DNA of 11,227 nucleotides from an uncultured Lacinutrix sp. (GCA_937916035.1 CALGIH010000153.1:1-11227), one strand, 5' to 3'; counted from the stretch's first letter, positions 1 to 8,331 are shown. Notes: a model not told the origin generated them from the letters alone. Numbers and translations: made by a program.

Positions 1-26
1 TTTCATAAAAATTCTTTCTGAATAAT

Positions 27-48
27 GATACAATAAAGATATTGTATC
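27..48. repeat. Perfect 8-bp inverted repeat upstream of the cystathionine synthase promoter
   Basis: GATACAAT at 27-34 and ATTGTATC at 41-48 are exact reverse complements separated by 6 nt. The hexamer ATACAA recurs at 56-61, just after the -33 element. No T-tract follows the repeat, so it does not look like a terminator. Its place directly upstream of the promoter fits an operator for a dimeric regulator, but no regulator can be named from the sequence. Confidence 0.5.
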
Positions 49-50
49 CA

Positions 51-81
51 TTTGAATACAACGAATTAAAAACTAAATTTG
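51..81 (+). promoter_or_regulatory. Bacteroidota-type promoter for the cystathionine synthase/lyase gene
   Basis: TTTG at 51-54 is followed after exactly 19 bp by TAAATTTG at 74-81. This matches the Bacteroidota primary sigma consensus TTTG-N19-21-TAnnTTTG. The start codon ATG lies at 102, which predicts a leader of roughly 15 nt. The position also argues against translation starting further upstream near position 42, because that would lie before the promoter. Confidence 0.7.
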
Positions 82-101
82 TTGTAACATATTTTATTCA
101 G

Positions 102-1241
102 ATGAAATTTAATACAAAAACTATCCATGGAGGACAAGAACACGACAAGGCCTATGGTTCTGTAACAGCTCCAATTTATCAAACTACAACTTATGCTCAA
201 AGTACGCCTGGAGATCACAAAGGTTATGGATATTCTAGAACTCATAACCCGACTCGAAATGCTGTAGAAAATGCTTTTGCAAGTATTGAGAACGGGAAAT
301 ATGGTTTGGCTTTTGGCTCAGGTGTTGCAGCTATTGATGCTATTCTTAAATTATTAAAACCTGGCGACGAAGTAATTTCTACCAGTGATTTATATGGTGG
401 AACGTATCGATTATTTACAAAAATTTATGAAGCATTTGGTGTGAAATTTCATTTTATAGGTATGGATAATGCTGAAAATATCGAATCATATATAAATAAT
501 AACACAAAGCTAATTTGGGTAGAAACACCAACCAACCCGATACTTAAAATTATTGATATAAAAGCAGTTTCAAAGGTTACTAAAAGGCATAATGTTTTGC
601 TCGCTGTTGATAATACATTTGCAACACCTTACTTACAACGACCATTAGATTTGGGTGCAGATATTGTAATGCATTCAGCAACAAAATATCTTGGTGGACA
701 TAGTGATGTTGTTATGGGAGCATTAGTGGTTAAAGATAAAGGATTGGCAGACAAGTTATATTTTATACAAAATGCTAGTGGTGCCATTTGTGGTCCGCAA
801 GATAGTTTTTTAGTATTACGAGGAATCAAAACATTGCATGTAAGAATGCAAAGACATTGTGAAAACGGAAAAGCTGTTGCTGAATATTTAGCCAATCATC
901 CAAAAGTTGAAAACGTGTATTGGCCAGGATTTGAATCGCATCCAAATCACAACATTGCAAAATCTCAAATGGATGATTATGGAGGCGTGTTATCTTTTTC
1001 TACCATGGGGAACGATTATAATACAGCTATAAAAATTGTAGAAAATTTAAAATTATTCACTTTAGCAGAATCTCTTGGAGGTGTCGAATCTTTATCAGGA
1101 CATCCAGCAAGTATGTCACATGCCAGTATACCAAAAGAAGAACGTGAAAAAATAGGGATTATAGATTCATTAATTAGACTAAGCGTTGGAATTGAAGATA
1201 TTGATGATTTGATTAACGATTTAAAACAAGCGCTAGGCTAG
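102..1241 (+). CDS. metB: Cystathionine gamma-synthase / gamma-lyase family PLP enzyme
   Basis: This is a 379-aa cytoplasmic enzyme of the Cys/Met metabolism PLP family, the normal length for the family. It should form cystathionine from an activated homoserine plus cysteine, or cleave cystathionine, in transsulfuration. The N-terminus has the family pattern IHGG...APIYQTTTY. Tyr44 and Arg46 (GYGYSR) and Tyr98/Arg103 match cofactor and substrate contacts. Asp170 (AVDNTFATP) should hold the pyridine nitrogen, and Lys195 in SATKYLGGHSD is the Schiff-base lysine. Glu323 in ESLGGVESL is typical of cystathionine-handling members rather than methionine gamma-lyases. I chose the ATG at 102 because homology begins there and a good promoter ends at 81; an in-frame codon near 42 would precede the promoter. 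No SAM riboswitch fits the short leader. Synthase versus lyase cannot be settled from sequence alone, so the symbol metB is the conventional guess. Confidence 0.85.
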   Translation: MKFNTKTIHGGQEHDKAYGSVTAPIYQTTTYAQSTPGDHKGYGYSRTHNPTRNAVENAFASIENGKYGLAFGSGVAAIDAILKLLKPGDEVISTSDLYGGTYRLFTKIYEAFGVKFHFIGMDNAENIESYINNNTKLIWVETPTNPILKIIDIKAVSKVTKRHNVLLAVDNTFATPYLQRPLDLGADIVMHSATKYLGGHSDVVMGALVVKDKGLADKLYFIQNASGAICGPQDSFLVLRGIKTLHVRMQRHCENGKAVAEYLANHPKVENVYWPGFESHPNHNIAKSQMDDYGGVLSFSTMGNDYNTAIKIVENLKLFTLAESLGGVESLSGHPASMSHASIPKEEREKIGIIDSLIRLSVGIEDIDDLINDLKQALG

Positions 1242-1243
1242 GC

Positions 1244-2047
1244 TTAGTCTAAATAATAGATGTAGCCGAAATTTAGCCAAAGCAACCAATCATTAAATTT
1301 ATTTGATTCTAGTTGATGGTCAAGTCCGTCAACCAAGTCATCAAAATAAAGCTGCCATCTTAAATCTAACATTAAGTCGGATAGCACACCTAGTTTAACG
1401 TACACCAACACTAGTAACTAAGGACCACGTTGTTCCAGAAGATGGATTTACGTACCCTGGTTCCCAATAAGGATAAAAGTTGTCTGGATCAAGTATATTA
1501 CCAACATCATTTGTTCCTGAGGCGTTAACATAATCTGTACTTGCTTTTGGATTGAAGGAAGTAAAGTGTGCGCCAACACTAATAAAAGGTGCAAATTTAT
1601 AAGCGAAAGCTTGAAAAGAACGAATACTTAAAGGAAAATATTCCAGCTGCATTCCTATATCAAGATTATTTGATTCACCATGATGGCTCTCAATTTATCA
1701 GCAGCAGCACTTGTGTATTTTGGTTTTACCCATTCGCCATGATGATCTAAAACTGTTCTATTCCAAGAAATCTCACTTCTTAATTTAAAATGATCATTAA
1801 AATAAGTGTCAGTAGAATAACAATTACAATCAGCTCTATATGCGAAATTTATATAATGTACAATCCCAATGCCAATACCTGTGTTCCCAAGGTTTGTAGG
1901 CTCATTTAAACGTTGCCCAAAGTCAGACCTAAATTAAACAGGCCCAGCAATAACTCCTATTTCGTGAGAAAAGCCTAACTGAACATTTCCAATTGTAACA
2001 CAAAAAACTGACAACAAGAAAATATATAATAGTTTCGTTTTAAGCAT
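1244..2047 (-). pseudogene. Decayed secreted protein gene, THC0290_0291-like family
   Basis: The minus strand reads as one ancestral protein of about 268 codons broken by three lesions. It starts with ATG at 2047 and a signal peptide (MLKTKLLYIFLLSVFCVTIG), then QLGFSHEIGVIAGPV. A TAA stop at 1934-1936 interrupts, and the same frame continues with FRSDFGQRLNEP, FAYRADCNCYSTDTYFNDHF and TSAAADKLRAI. A frameshift near 1677-1684 moves to the frame GMQLEYFPLSIRSFQAF...SSGTTWSLVTSVGVR. A second frameshift near 1394-1399 moves to KLGVLSDLMLDLRWQLYF...WLLWLNFGYIYYLD, ending at a TAA at 1244-1246. From memory, the pieces in this order match a flavobacterial secreted/outer-membrane family annotated THC0290_0291; its function is not known to me. 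An intact fragment of 85 codons at 1395-1652 is only the middle part, not a separate gene. Sequencing error is the main alternative to true decay. Confidence 0.85.
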
Positions 2048-2081
2048 ATTAGTTTATCATGATATTGAGGCACTATGCGCG

Positions 2082-2089
2082 CAAATATA
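2082..2089 (-). promoter_or_regulatory. Probable -7 element of the pseudogene promoter
   Basis: The minus strand reads TATATTTG here, an exact TAnnTTTG match, 34 nt upstream of the pseudogene ATG. No good TTTG lies at the expected distance upstream. A second TATATTTG occurs on the minus strand at 2135-2142. The promoter may be vestigial or weak. Confidence 0.4.
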
Positions 2090-2173
2090 TAAAACTTCGA
2101 TGAAATGCATAAAATTTCCTTTTCATTGCATGACCAAATATAAAACAAATAATTGTTTAATGTTATTGTGAAA

Positions 2174-2201
2174 TTTAAAAAAAATATTAATTTTTTTTAA
2201 A
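2174..2201. repeat. A8/T8 perfect inverted repeat upstream of gdhA
   Basis: TTTAAAAAAAA at 2174-2184 and TTTTTTTTAAA at 2191-2201 are exact 11-bp reverse complements around the 6-nt spacer TATTAA. It ends 7 nt before the gdhA -7 box. It could act as a bent A-tract or UP-like element or as an operator. Chance is possible in DNA this AT-rich. Confidence 0.45.
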
Positions 2202-2208
2202 GATAACG

Positions 2209-2216
2209 TATATTTG
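2209..2216 (+). promoter_or_regulatory. Probable -7 element of the gdhA promoter
   Basis: TATATTTG matches TAnnTTTG and lies 45 nt before the gdhA ATG. The -33 region falls in the T8 tract and lacks a clear TTTG. The leader that would result contains a small hairpin (ACTAG-AAA-CTAGT at 2230-2242). Confidence 0.5.
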
Positions 2217-2261
2217 TCCCCATTAAATAACTAGAAACTAGTATTATCATAATTCTTATAA

Positions 2262-3605
<1,344 letters not shown>

Positions 3606-3623
3606 TTAGAATGTTAAATCAAT

Positions 3624-3657
3624 AAAAAAAGCCTCTTGAGAAATCAAGAGGCTTTTT
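3624..3657. terminator. Bidirectional intrinsic terminator between gdhA and pheS
   Basis: A perfect stem is formed by AAAAAGCCTCTTGA (3626-3639) and TCAAGAGGCTTTTT (3644-3657) around a GAAA tetraloop. The A-run on one side and the T-run on the other give a U-tract in both directions. It begins 18 nt after the gdhA stop and lies 18 nt from the pheS stop, so it can serve both convergent genes. Confidence 0.9.
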
Positions 3658-3675
3658 AGTTATTATAAAAAGAAA

Positions 3676-4695
3676 TTATAAGGCACTCTTAAACTGGTCT
3701 AAGAAACGTACATCGTTTTCGCTTAACAATCTGATATCTCCAATTTGGTGAAGTAACATTGTTATTCGATCTATTCCCATTCCAAAAGCAAAGCCAGAAT
3801 AGATTTCAGGATCTATACCACAATTTTTAAGAACATTAGGATCTACCATACCACAACCCATTATCTCTAACCAACCTGTTCCTTTAGTGATACGATAATC
3901 AATTTCAGTCTCTAAACCCCAATAAACATCTACCTCAGCACTTGGCTCAGTAAACGGAAAGTATGATGGTCTTAGTCTAATTTTTGATTTACCAAACATT
4001 TCGGTTGTGAAGTATTGCAAGGTTTGTTTTAAATCAGCAAAGCTTACCTTTTTGTCTATATATAACCCTTCCACTTGATGGAAAAAACAATGTGAACGTG
4101 CTGAAATAGCCTCATTACGATACACTCTTCCTGGTGAAATGGTACGAATAGGTGGTTTGTTATTTTCCATATAACGTACTTGTACAGAACTTGTGTGTGT
4201 ACGTAGTAAAATATCTGGATCTGTTTGAATAAAGAACGTGTCTTGCATATCACGTGCAGGATGATATTCTGGTAAATTCAAGGCTGTAAAATTGTGCCAA
4301 TCATCTTCAATTTCTGGACCTTCACTGACATTAAACCCAATGCGTGAAAAAATATCAATAATCTGGTTTTTTACAATTGAAATTGGATGACGTGAACCTA
4401 TTTGAATTGGCTCTCCTGGACGAGATAGATCTCCATAAGCTCCTTTAAATTCTTCCTTGCTTTCTAGCTCTTCTTTTAAAGCATTGACTTTATCTTCAGC
4501 TGTTTTTTTAAGCGCATTGATAACTTGTCCGAATTCTTTTTTTTGCTCATTCGCAACATTCTTAAACTCCGCAAAGTAAACATTAAGTAATCCTTTTTTT
4601 CCTAAATACTTAATTCGGAATGCTTCAATTTCCTCCAAAGATTGTGCGGAAAATGATTCGGCTTCTACTATAAGTTCTTTAATCTTATCTAACAT
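3676..4695 (-). CDS. pheS: Phenylalanine-tRNA ligase alpha subunit
   Basis: This 339-aa cytoplasmic class II aminoacyl-tRNA synthetase subunit charges tRNA-Phe as part of the alpha2-beta2 enzyme. Residues 1-90 form the N-terminal coiled-coil region that binds tRNA. Motif 1 lies around 103-130 ([11 protein letters not shown]...EGPEIE). Motif 2 is [22 protein letters not shown] at 189-210, followed by [16 protein letters not shown] at 242-257. Motif 3 is [14 protein letters not shown] at 301-314, with Ala303 at the position of the known E. coli specificity residue Ala294. The length is close to the 327 aa of the E. coli protein. pheT is not adjacent. The minus strand carries TAAATTTG at 4717-4724, 21 nt before the ATG, as a likely -7 box. 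The gene is downstream of, and co-oriented with, a small hypothetical gene, so cotranscription is also possible. Confidence 0.96.
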   Translation of the reverse strand: MLDKIKELIVEAESFSAQSLEEIEAFRIKYLGKKGLLNVYFAEFKNVANEQKKEFGQVINALKKTAEDKVNALKEELESKEEFKGAYGDLSRPGEPIQIGSRHPISIVKNQIIDIFSRIGFNVSEGPEIEDDWHNFTALNLPEYHPARDMQDTFFIQTDPDILLRTHTSSVQVRYMENNKPPIRTISPGRVYRNEAISARSHCFFHQVEGLYIDKKVSFADLKQTLQYFTTEMFGKSKIRLRPSYFPFTEPSAEVDVYWGLETEIDYRITKGTGWLEIMGCGMVDPNVLKNCGIDPEIYSGFAFGMGIDRITMLLHQIGDIRLLSENDVRFLDQFKSAL

Positions 4696-4716
4696 GATTG
4701 TACTTCAAATAAGTGG

Positions 4717-4724
4717 CAAATTTA
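4717..4724 (-). promoter_or_regulatory. Probable -7 element of the pheS promoter
   Basis: The minus strand reads TAAATTTG, an exact TAnnTTTG match, ending 21 nt before the pheS ATG. The -33 region has no clear TTTG, so strength is uncertain. Confidence 0.45.
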
Positions 4725-4753
4725 GTGAATTTAATTTTTTAAACTAATTAGCT

Positions 4754-5110
4754 TTATTGAATATAATCTGTTTCAACAAAATAGTTTACAATGGCTTCTT
4801 TCATTAAAATGCTTTGTTCACCAGCTTTTAAAAAAGGCAAGTCGGATTTTGTTATATAATGTGGCCAACCATAATCGTCAACAAAATCAAATTCATAATA
4901 GCCATATGGTGAGAGTAGTTTACAAATAGCAATATGCATTAAATCGAGCTTATGATCTTTCTTATATTTTCTTTCAAATTGACCAAGCTCTTGTACGCCA
5001 ATTAAATAAATAATAGCATCCAAATCTAAAATGTCTCCATCTGCAAATTGCTGAGATAACTTCCCAACCAATAATTCCCAACGTGTTTTTAATTGTTCGT
5101 CTCTTACCAT
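4754..5110 (-). CDS. Uncharacterised 118-aa protein, no recognised domain
   Basis: I do not recognise a named domain. The protein is soluble, without signal peptide or membrane segment, and looks helical in its first 70 residues (DEQLKTRWELLVGKL, DAIIYLIGVQELGQF). It then has an aromatic and acidic stretch, YGYYEFDFVDDYGWPHY, and a final helical segment. The reading frame is clean and base composition matches its neighbours, so it is probably a real gene; I think related short proteins occur in other flavobacteria. I chose the ATG at 5110. An in-frame TTG at 5122 would add four residues, but it overlaps a TAAATTTG promoter box on the minus strand (5120-5127). The gene is 58 nt upstream of pheS on the same strand and divergent from the CvpA-family gene. 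Confidence 0.75.
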   Translation of the reverse strand: MVRDEQLKTRWELLVGKLSQQFADGDILDLDAIIYLIGVQELGQFERKYKKDHKLDLMHIAICKLLSPYGYYEFDFVDDYGWPHYITKSDLPFLKAGEQSILMKEAIVNYFVETDYIQ

Positions 5111-5119
5111 AATTGGTCG

Positions 5120-5127
5120 CAAATTTA
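5120..5127 (-). promoter_or_regulatory. -7 element close to the start of the 118-aa protein gene
   Basis: The minus strand reads TAAATTTG, an exact TAnnTTTG match, only 9 nt before the ATG at 5110. A possible -33 (GTTG on the minus strand) lies at 5149-5152 with a 21-bp spacer. If used, the mRNA would have a leader of only a few nucleotides. Confidence 0.45.
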
Positions 5128-5246
5128 CATACTAAAATACTAGCAATGCAACAATTGCGTTATATTAATCTAAACCCTTTACATTTTATACATTATAACA
5201 GAAAATTACGCTAATTTTAACTAGGTTTATTGAAATTTTGGTTTGT

Positions 5247-5762
5247 ATGACAGTTATCGATATTGTTTTAGGTGCATTGCTCCTTTTTGGGTTAATTCGA
5301 GGGTTAACCAAGGGCCTTTTTGTTGAAATTGCTTCTCTTTTAGCATTAATTGTTGGTGTTTATGGAGCTATCCATTTTAGCCATTTTGCAACAGAATTTT
5401 TAGAAAGCAGAGTTGATTGGAGCGAGAAATACATCAACATTGCATCATTTGCTATTACCTTTATTATTATAGTTTTTGTTATTTCTTTAGCAGGAAAAGC
5501 ACTGACTAAGCTTGCTGATTTCGCGGCACTTGGTATACTAAACAAACTCCTTGGCGGACTTTTTGGTTTCCTAAAAATTGGACTTATTTTAAGTGTGATT
5601 TTAATGATTTTTTCAAGTATGAATAAAGCAATTCCGTTTGTTGATGATGAAGATATTGAAGAATCTATACTTTACGAGCATGTACGTTCTTTAGCGCCAA
5701 TGATTTTCCCAAATATTATAAACGCGGAAGAGAAAGAAGAAGAAGCAAATAACACAAAATAA
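5247..5762 (+). CDS. CvpA-family inner-membrane protein
   Basis: This 171-aa protein belongs to the CvpA family, named for colicin V production in E. coli. The biochemical role is unclear, although the family is linked to envelope homeostasis. Four hydrophobic segments are visible at about 5-20, 28-47, 65-86 and 103-126, with the family-like N-terminal pattern DIVLGALLLFGLIRGLTKGL. The last 45 residues are hydrophilic and very acidic (FVDDEDIEES, AEEKEEEANN) and probably cytoplasmic. The ATG at 5247 gives the expected family N-terminus; an in-frame TTG at 5238 would add only three residues. TAGGTTTA at 5222-5229 is an imperfect -7 candidate. The gene is monocistronic as far as visible and stops just before a strong terminator. 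Confidence 0.88.
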   Translation: MTVIDIVLGALLLFGLIRGLTKGLFVEIASLLALIVGVYGAIHFSHFATEFLESRVDWSEKYINIASFAITFIIIVFVISLAGKALTKLADFAALGILNKLLGGLFGFLKIGLILSVILMIFSSMNKAIPFVDDEDIEESILYEHVRSLAPMIFPNIINAEEKEEEANNTK

Positions 5763-5793
5763 AAAAAGCCACTCGAATCGAGTGGCTTTTTTT
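5761..5793. terminator. Bidirectional intrinsic terminator between the CvpA gene and the carbonic anhydrase cluster
   Basis: AAAAAAAGCCACTC (5761-5774) pairs perfectly with GAGTGGCTTTTTTT (5780-5793) around GAATC. It has seven A's on one side and seven T's on the other, so it works for both strands. It overlaps the last two bases of the CvpA stop codon and lies 2 nt beyond the stop of the last gene of the minus-strand cluster. Confidence 0.92.
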
Positions 5794-5795
5794 AT

Positions 5796-6422
5796 TTAAT
5801 CTAGGTGATAAATTTCCATGATGTTTTTGAGAATGGCATCAAAGTCTATTTTAAGATCTATGAGTTTCCCTGTATGAATATCAAAAACCCAACCATGTAC
5901 CTTTAGGCCTCTATCTCTAAATGCTTTTTGTACAGCTGCTGTTTTTATGAGATTTACACATTGTTCTTGGACATTAAGTTCAACCAATCGATCATATTTT
6001 TTTTCTTCACAATCAATGGCATTAAGTTCTGTTTTATGAATACGATACACGTCGCGAATATTTCGTAACCAAGGATTTAGAATTCCTAAATCTGCCGATT
6101 GCATTGCCGCTTTAACTCCTCCACAAGCAAAATGACCGCAAACAACAACATGATTTACTTTTAAATGAACAACGGCATATTCTACAACTGACATCACATT
6201 TAGATCGGTTCCAATAACCATATTTGCAATATTTCTATGAACAAATACTTCTCCTGGACCTAAGCCCATTAATTCTTCGGCAGTAACTCTACTATCAGAA
6301 CAACCTATGAATAAAAGCTCAGGGTTCTGACCTTCGCCTAACTCTTCAAAATAATTAGGATTGAGTGTTAGTTTATCTTTTATCCATCCTTCATTATTTT
6401 CAAAAACCCTATCTAAATTCAT
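5796..6422 (-). CDS. can: Beta-carbonic anhydrase, Can-like
   Basis: This 208-aa cytoplasmic zinc enzyme interconverts CO2 and bicarbonate. It aligns along nearly its whole length with E. coli Can from memory (FIGCSDSRV, GLGPGEVFVHRNIANMVI, DLNVMSVVEYAV, CGHFACGGVKAAM, ELNVQEQ, KVHGWVFDIHTG). Zinc ligands are Cys41, His97 and Cys100, and the Asp43-Arg45 dyad is intact. Of the three residues that form the non-catalytic bicarbonate site in type II enzymes (Trp39, Arg64, Tyr181 in E. coli), only the Arg is kept (Arg63). The other two are Phe38 and Phe180, so allosteric inhibition by bicarbonate may be altered. It is the last gene of the cluster, 12 nt after the BicA-like transporter, and 2 nt before a terminator. 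The ATG at 6422 gives the standard N-terminus. Confidence 0.95.
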   Translation of the reverse strand: MNLDRVFENNEGWIKDKLTLNPNYFEELGEGQNPELLFIGCSDSRVTAEELMGLGPGEVFVHRNIANMVIGTDLNVMSVVEYAVVHLKVNHVVVCGHFACGGVKAAMQSADLGILNPWLRNIRDVYRIHKTELNAIDCEEKKYDRLVELNVQEQCVNLIKTAAVQKAFRDRGLKVHGWVFDIHTGKLIDLKIDFDAILKNIMEIYHLD

Positions 6423-6434
6423 TTCTGATTTTTT

Positions 6435-8297
6435 TTAGTTGTGTTTTACATTTATCTTAATCCAATTAAGACAGTCTTTAAAATTAGTGAAAATATACTC
6501 TTTTGGCACCAAATCTGGAATAATATCAATGACTTCCATTAAATATCTAGGCTGTTTTAATAATCCAACAAACAGAACAGTTATGTTCTCTTTTCTTAAA
6601 TCCACCAACACATCTTCCATAGCGTATAAACCTGATTGATCCATATATTGCATTCTGCCCAATCTAATAACTACAGTAGTTGCAGTTTTAGGGATTTGTT
6701 TTGCAAGCTGTTGAAAATCGCTTGTAGATCCAAAAAACAATGGTCCTTTTAGGTGTTTAATAAAAACATCTTCTTTTAATTGCTCAGGAAAATCATGTTC
6801 ATCTTCCCATGCTTTTTCTTGTTTTAAGGACTTAACATCTGATCGCTTTGCTGTTAAATCACCAATTTTTTTCATGAACATTAAAGACGCAATGACCAAA
6901 CCAATACCAACTGCATATACTAAATTCCAAAATGTTGATAGTAATAAAACAACTATCATAATTACCACTTCTGAACTCACTTTAAATGGTCCAATTTTCA
7001 TATCTCTTGGTAAACTTGGTATGGCTTTTAATCCTTTATAATCCATAACTCCAATACCAACAGTTACTAAAATCCCTGCTAAAACTGCAGCCGGAATTTT
7101 TGAGGCAATTGGTGCCAAAACAAGTAAAATAAAAAGCAACATAATACCTGCAATCATTCCTGATAGTTTGGTTTTTCCTCCCGAATTTATGTTTACAACA
7201 GTTCTAATAGTTGCACCTGCACCTGGAAGACCTCCAAATATCGCTCCTATACTATTACCAATTCCTTGTCCAATTAATTCTTTATTTGGTTGATGCTTGG
7301 TTTTCGTCATGTTATCCGCCACAACGCTTGTAAGCAAGGAGTCAATAGCTCCTAATAACGCTAAGGTTAATGCTGTAAAAATATAGGGTGTTATACTACC
7401 TATACTAAAGCTTGTAAATATTTCTAAATTAGGTATTGGTAAACCTAAAGGTATTTCTTCTATAGGTCTGTAATCAATTCCAAAACCTATAGCAATACTA
7501 GACATTACAACTAAAGCAACGAGTGTGCTTGGAACTGCTTTTGTAATTCGTTTAAAACCATAAATTATAAAAATGGTACCAATGGCAAGTATAAGCTCTA
7601 GCCAATTGATTTGCTCAATAGCTTTAGGTAGTGATTTTATTGCACCCAAAACTCCAGAGGCTTCATTAGACGCTAGAGATTTTGATTCTTTTAAAATATC
7701 TTCAGCAGAAATTTTGCTTCCTCTTTCAATAGTTTCTTTATAATCTTCGAGGACTAAAATACCTTCTCCAGCTTCTTCTCTTAAAATATTCTCAAGAATA
7801 ATTTCTTGCGCTTGTGGTTTAAACTGATTTACAAAAGCCATATCTTCTTTAGGATAATACCCTAAAGCAGGAAGAATTTGAGTAATCAAAATAATAACTC
7901 CAATAGCCGTCATAAACCCTGAAACTACAGGATAAGGTATGTACTTTATGTATTTTCCAAAACCAAGAACTCCAAGCCCAACTTGAAATAAACCTGCTAA
8001 TAAAAATATTGTTAAAATTGCTGGCAAAGCTTTAGTTACATCGCCATCATTTATTGCAATAATACCTGCAATAATAACCATACTTACAGCAGTCATTGGT
8101 GCAGTAGGCCCTGATATTTGAGTGTTTGTTCCACCAAATAATGCTGCGAAAAAACTCAAAAAGATAGCACCATAAAGTCCCGCACTAGGACCTAAACCTG
8201 AAGACACACCAAATGCTAATGCTAATGGCAAGGCTACAATTCCTGCTGTAATACCTCCAAAGGCATCTCCTTTTAAATTTGAAAAAAAGTTTTTCAT
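6435..8297 (-). CDS. SulP/SLC26 transporter, BicA-like, probable Na+-dependent bicarbonate carrier
   Basis: This 620-aa inner-membrane protein has a SulP transmembrane domain (about 10-475) and a C-terminal STAS domain (about 510-615, with MDQSG at 552-556). The pattern is very close to cyanobacterial BicA as I remember it: GDAFGGITAGIVALPLALAFG near the N-terminus, SGPTAPMT at 62-69, and at 315-382 LGAIDSLLTSVVADNMT...NKELIGQGIGN...GGLPGAGAT...NSGGKTKLSGM. Asp319 and Thr323 correspond to BicA Asp258 and Thr262, which take part in Na+ binding, so Na+-coupled bicarbonate uptake is more likely than sulfate transport. An extra charged segment of about 65 residues (roughly 149-213) sits after the fifth membrane segment, a region that is short in BicA. 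The neighbouring carbonic anhydrase genes support the substrate guess. Other anions cannot be excluded. Confidence 0.88.
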   Translation of the reverse strand: MKNFFSNLKGDAFGGITAGIVALPLALAFGVSSGLGPSAGLYGAIFLSFFAALFGGTNTQISGPTAPMTAVSMVIIAGIIAINDGDVTKALPAILTIFLLAGLFQVGLGVLGFGKYIKYIPYPVVSGFMTAIGVIILITQILPALGYYPKEDMAFVNQFKPQAQEIILENILREEAGEGILVLEDYKETIERGSKISAEDILKESKSLASNEASGVLGAIKSLPKAIEQINWLELILAIGTIFIIYGFKRITKAVPSTLVALVVMSSIAIGFGIDYRPIEEIPLGLPIPNLEIFTSFSIGSITPYIFTALTLALLGAIDSLLTSVVADNMTKTKHQPNKELIGQGIGNSIGAIFGGLPGAGATIRTVVNINSGGKTKLSGMIAGIMLLFILLVLAPIASKIPAAVLAGILVTVGIGVMDYKGLKAIPSLPRDMKIGPFKVSSEVVIMIVVLLLSTFWNLVYAVGIGLVIASLMFMKKIGDLTAKRSDVKSLKQEKAWEDEHDFPEQLKEDVFIKHLKGPLFFGSTSDFQQLAKQIPKTATTVVIRLGRMQYMDQSGLYAMEDVLVDLRKENITVLFVGLLKQPRYLMEVIDIIPDLVPKEYIFTNFKDCLNWIKINVKHN

Positions 8298-8331
8298 GAT
8301 TTATATGTTTAGTTGGTTAGACGTTGTTTTA

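Noticed and set aside
42..101. N-terminal extension of the cystathionine synthase gene from position 42
   Set aside because: The extra 20 residues show no family similarity, the promoter boxes at 51-54 and 74-81 lie inside them, and the ATG at 102 gives the standard N-terminus.
1..101. SAM riboswitch upstream of the sulfur amino acid gene
   Set aside because: The predicted leader is about 15 nt and the only structure upstream is an 8-bp inverted repeat in front of the promoter; no riboswitch core is seen.
1225..1246. Short CTAGGCTAGGCTTAG direct repeat at the end of the cystathionine synthase gene
   Set aside because: It is only partly repeated, lies in the coding end and stop region, and forms no convincing hairpin or attachment site.
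1395..1652. A separate 85-aa gene on the minus strand
   Set aside because: It is the middle segment of the pseudogene: matching sequence continues in other frames on both sides, and its start is an internal methionine.
6435..8297. Sulfate permease as the function of the SulP proteins
   Set aside because: The family name suggests it, but the BicA-like residues and the adjacent carbonic anhydrases favour bicarbonate, and no sulfate assimilation gene is linked to the cluster.
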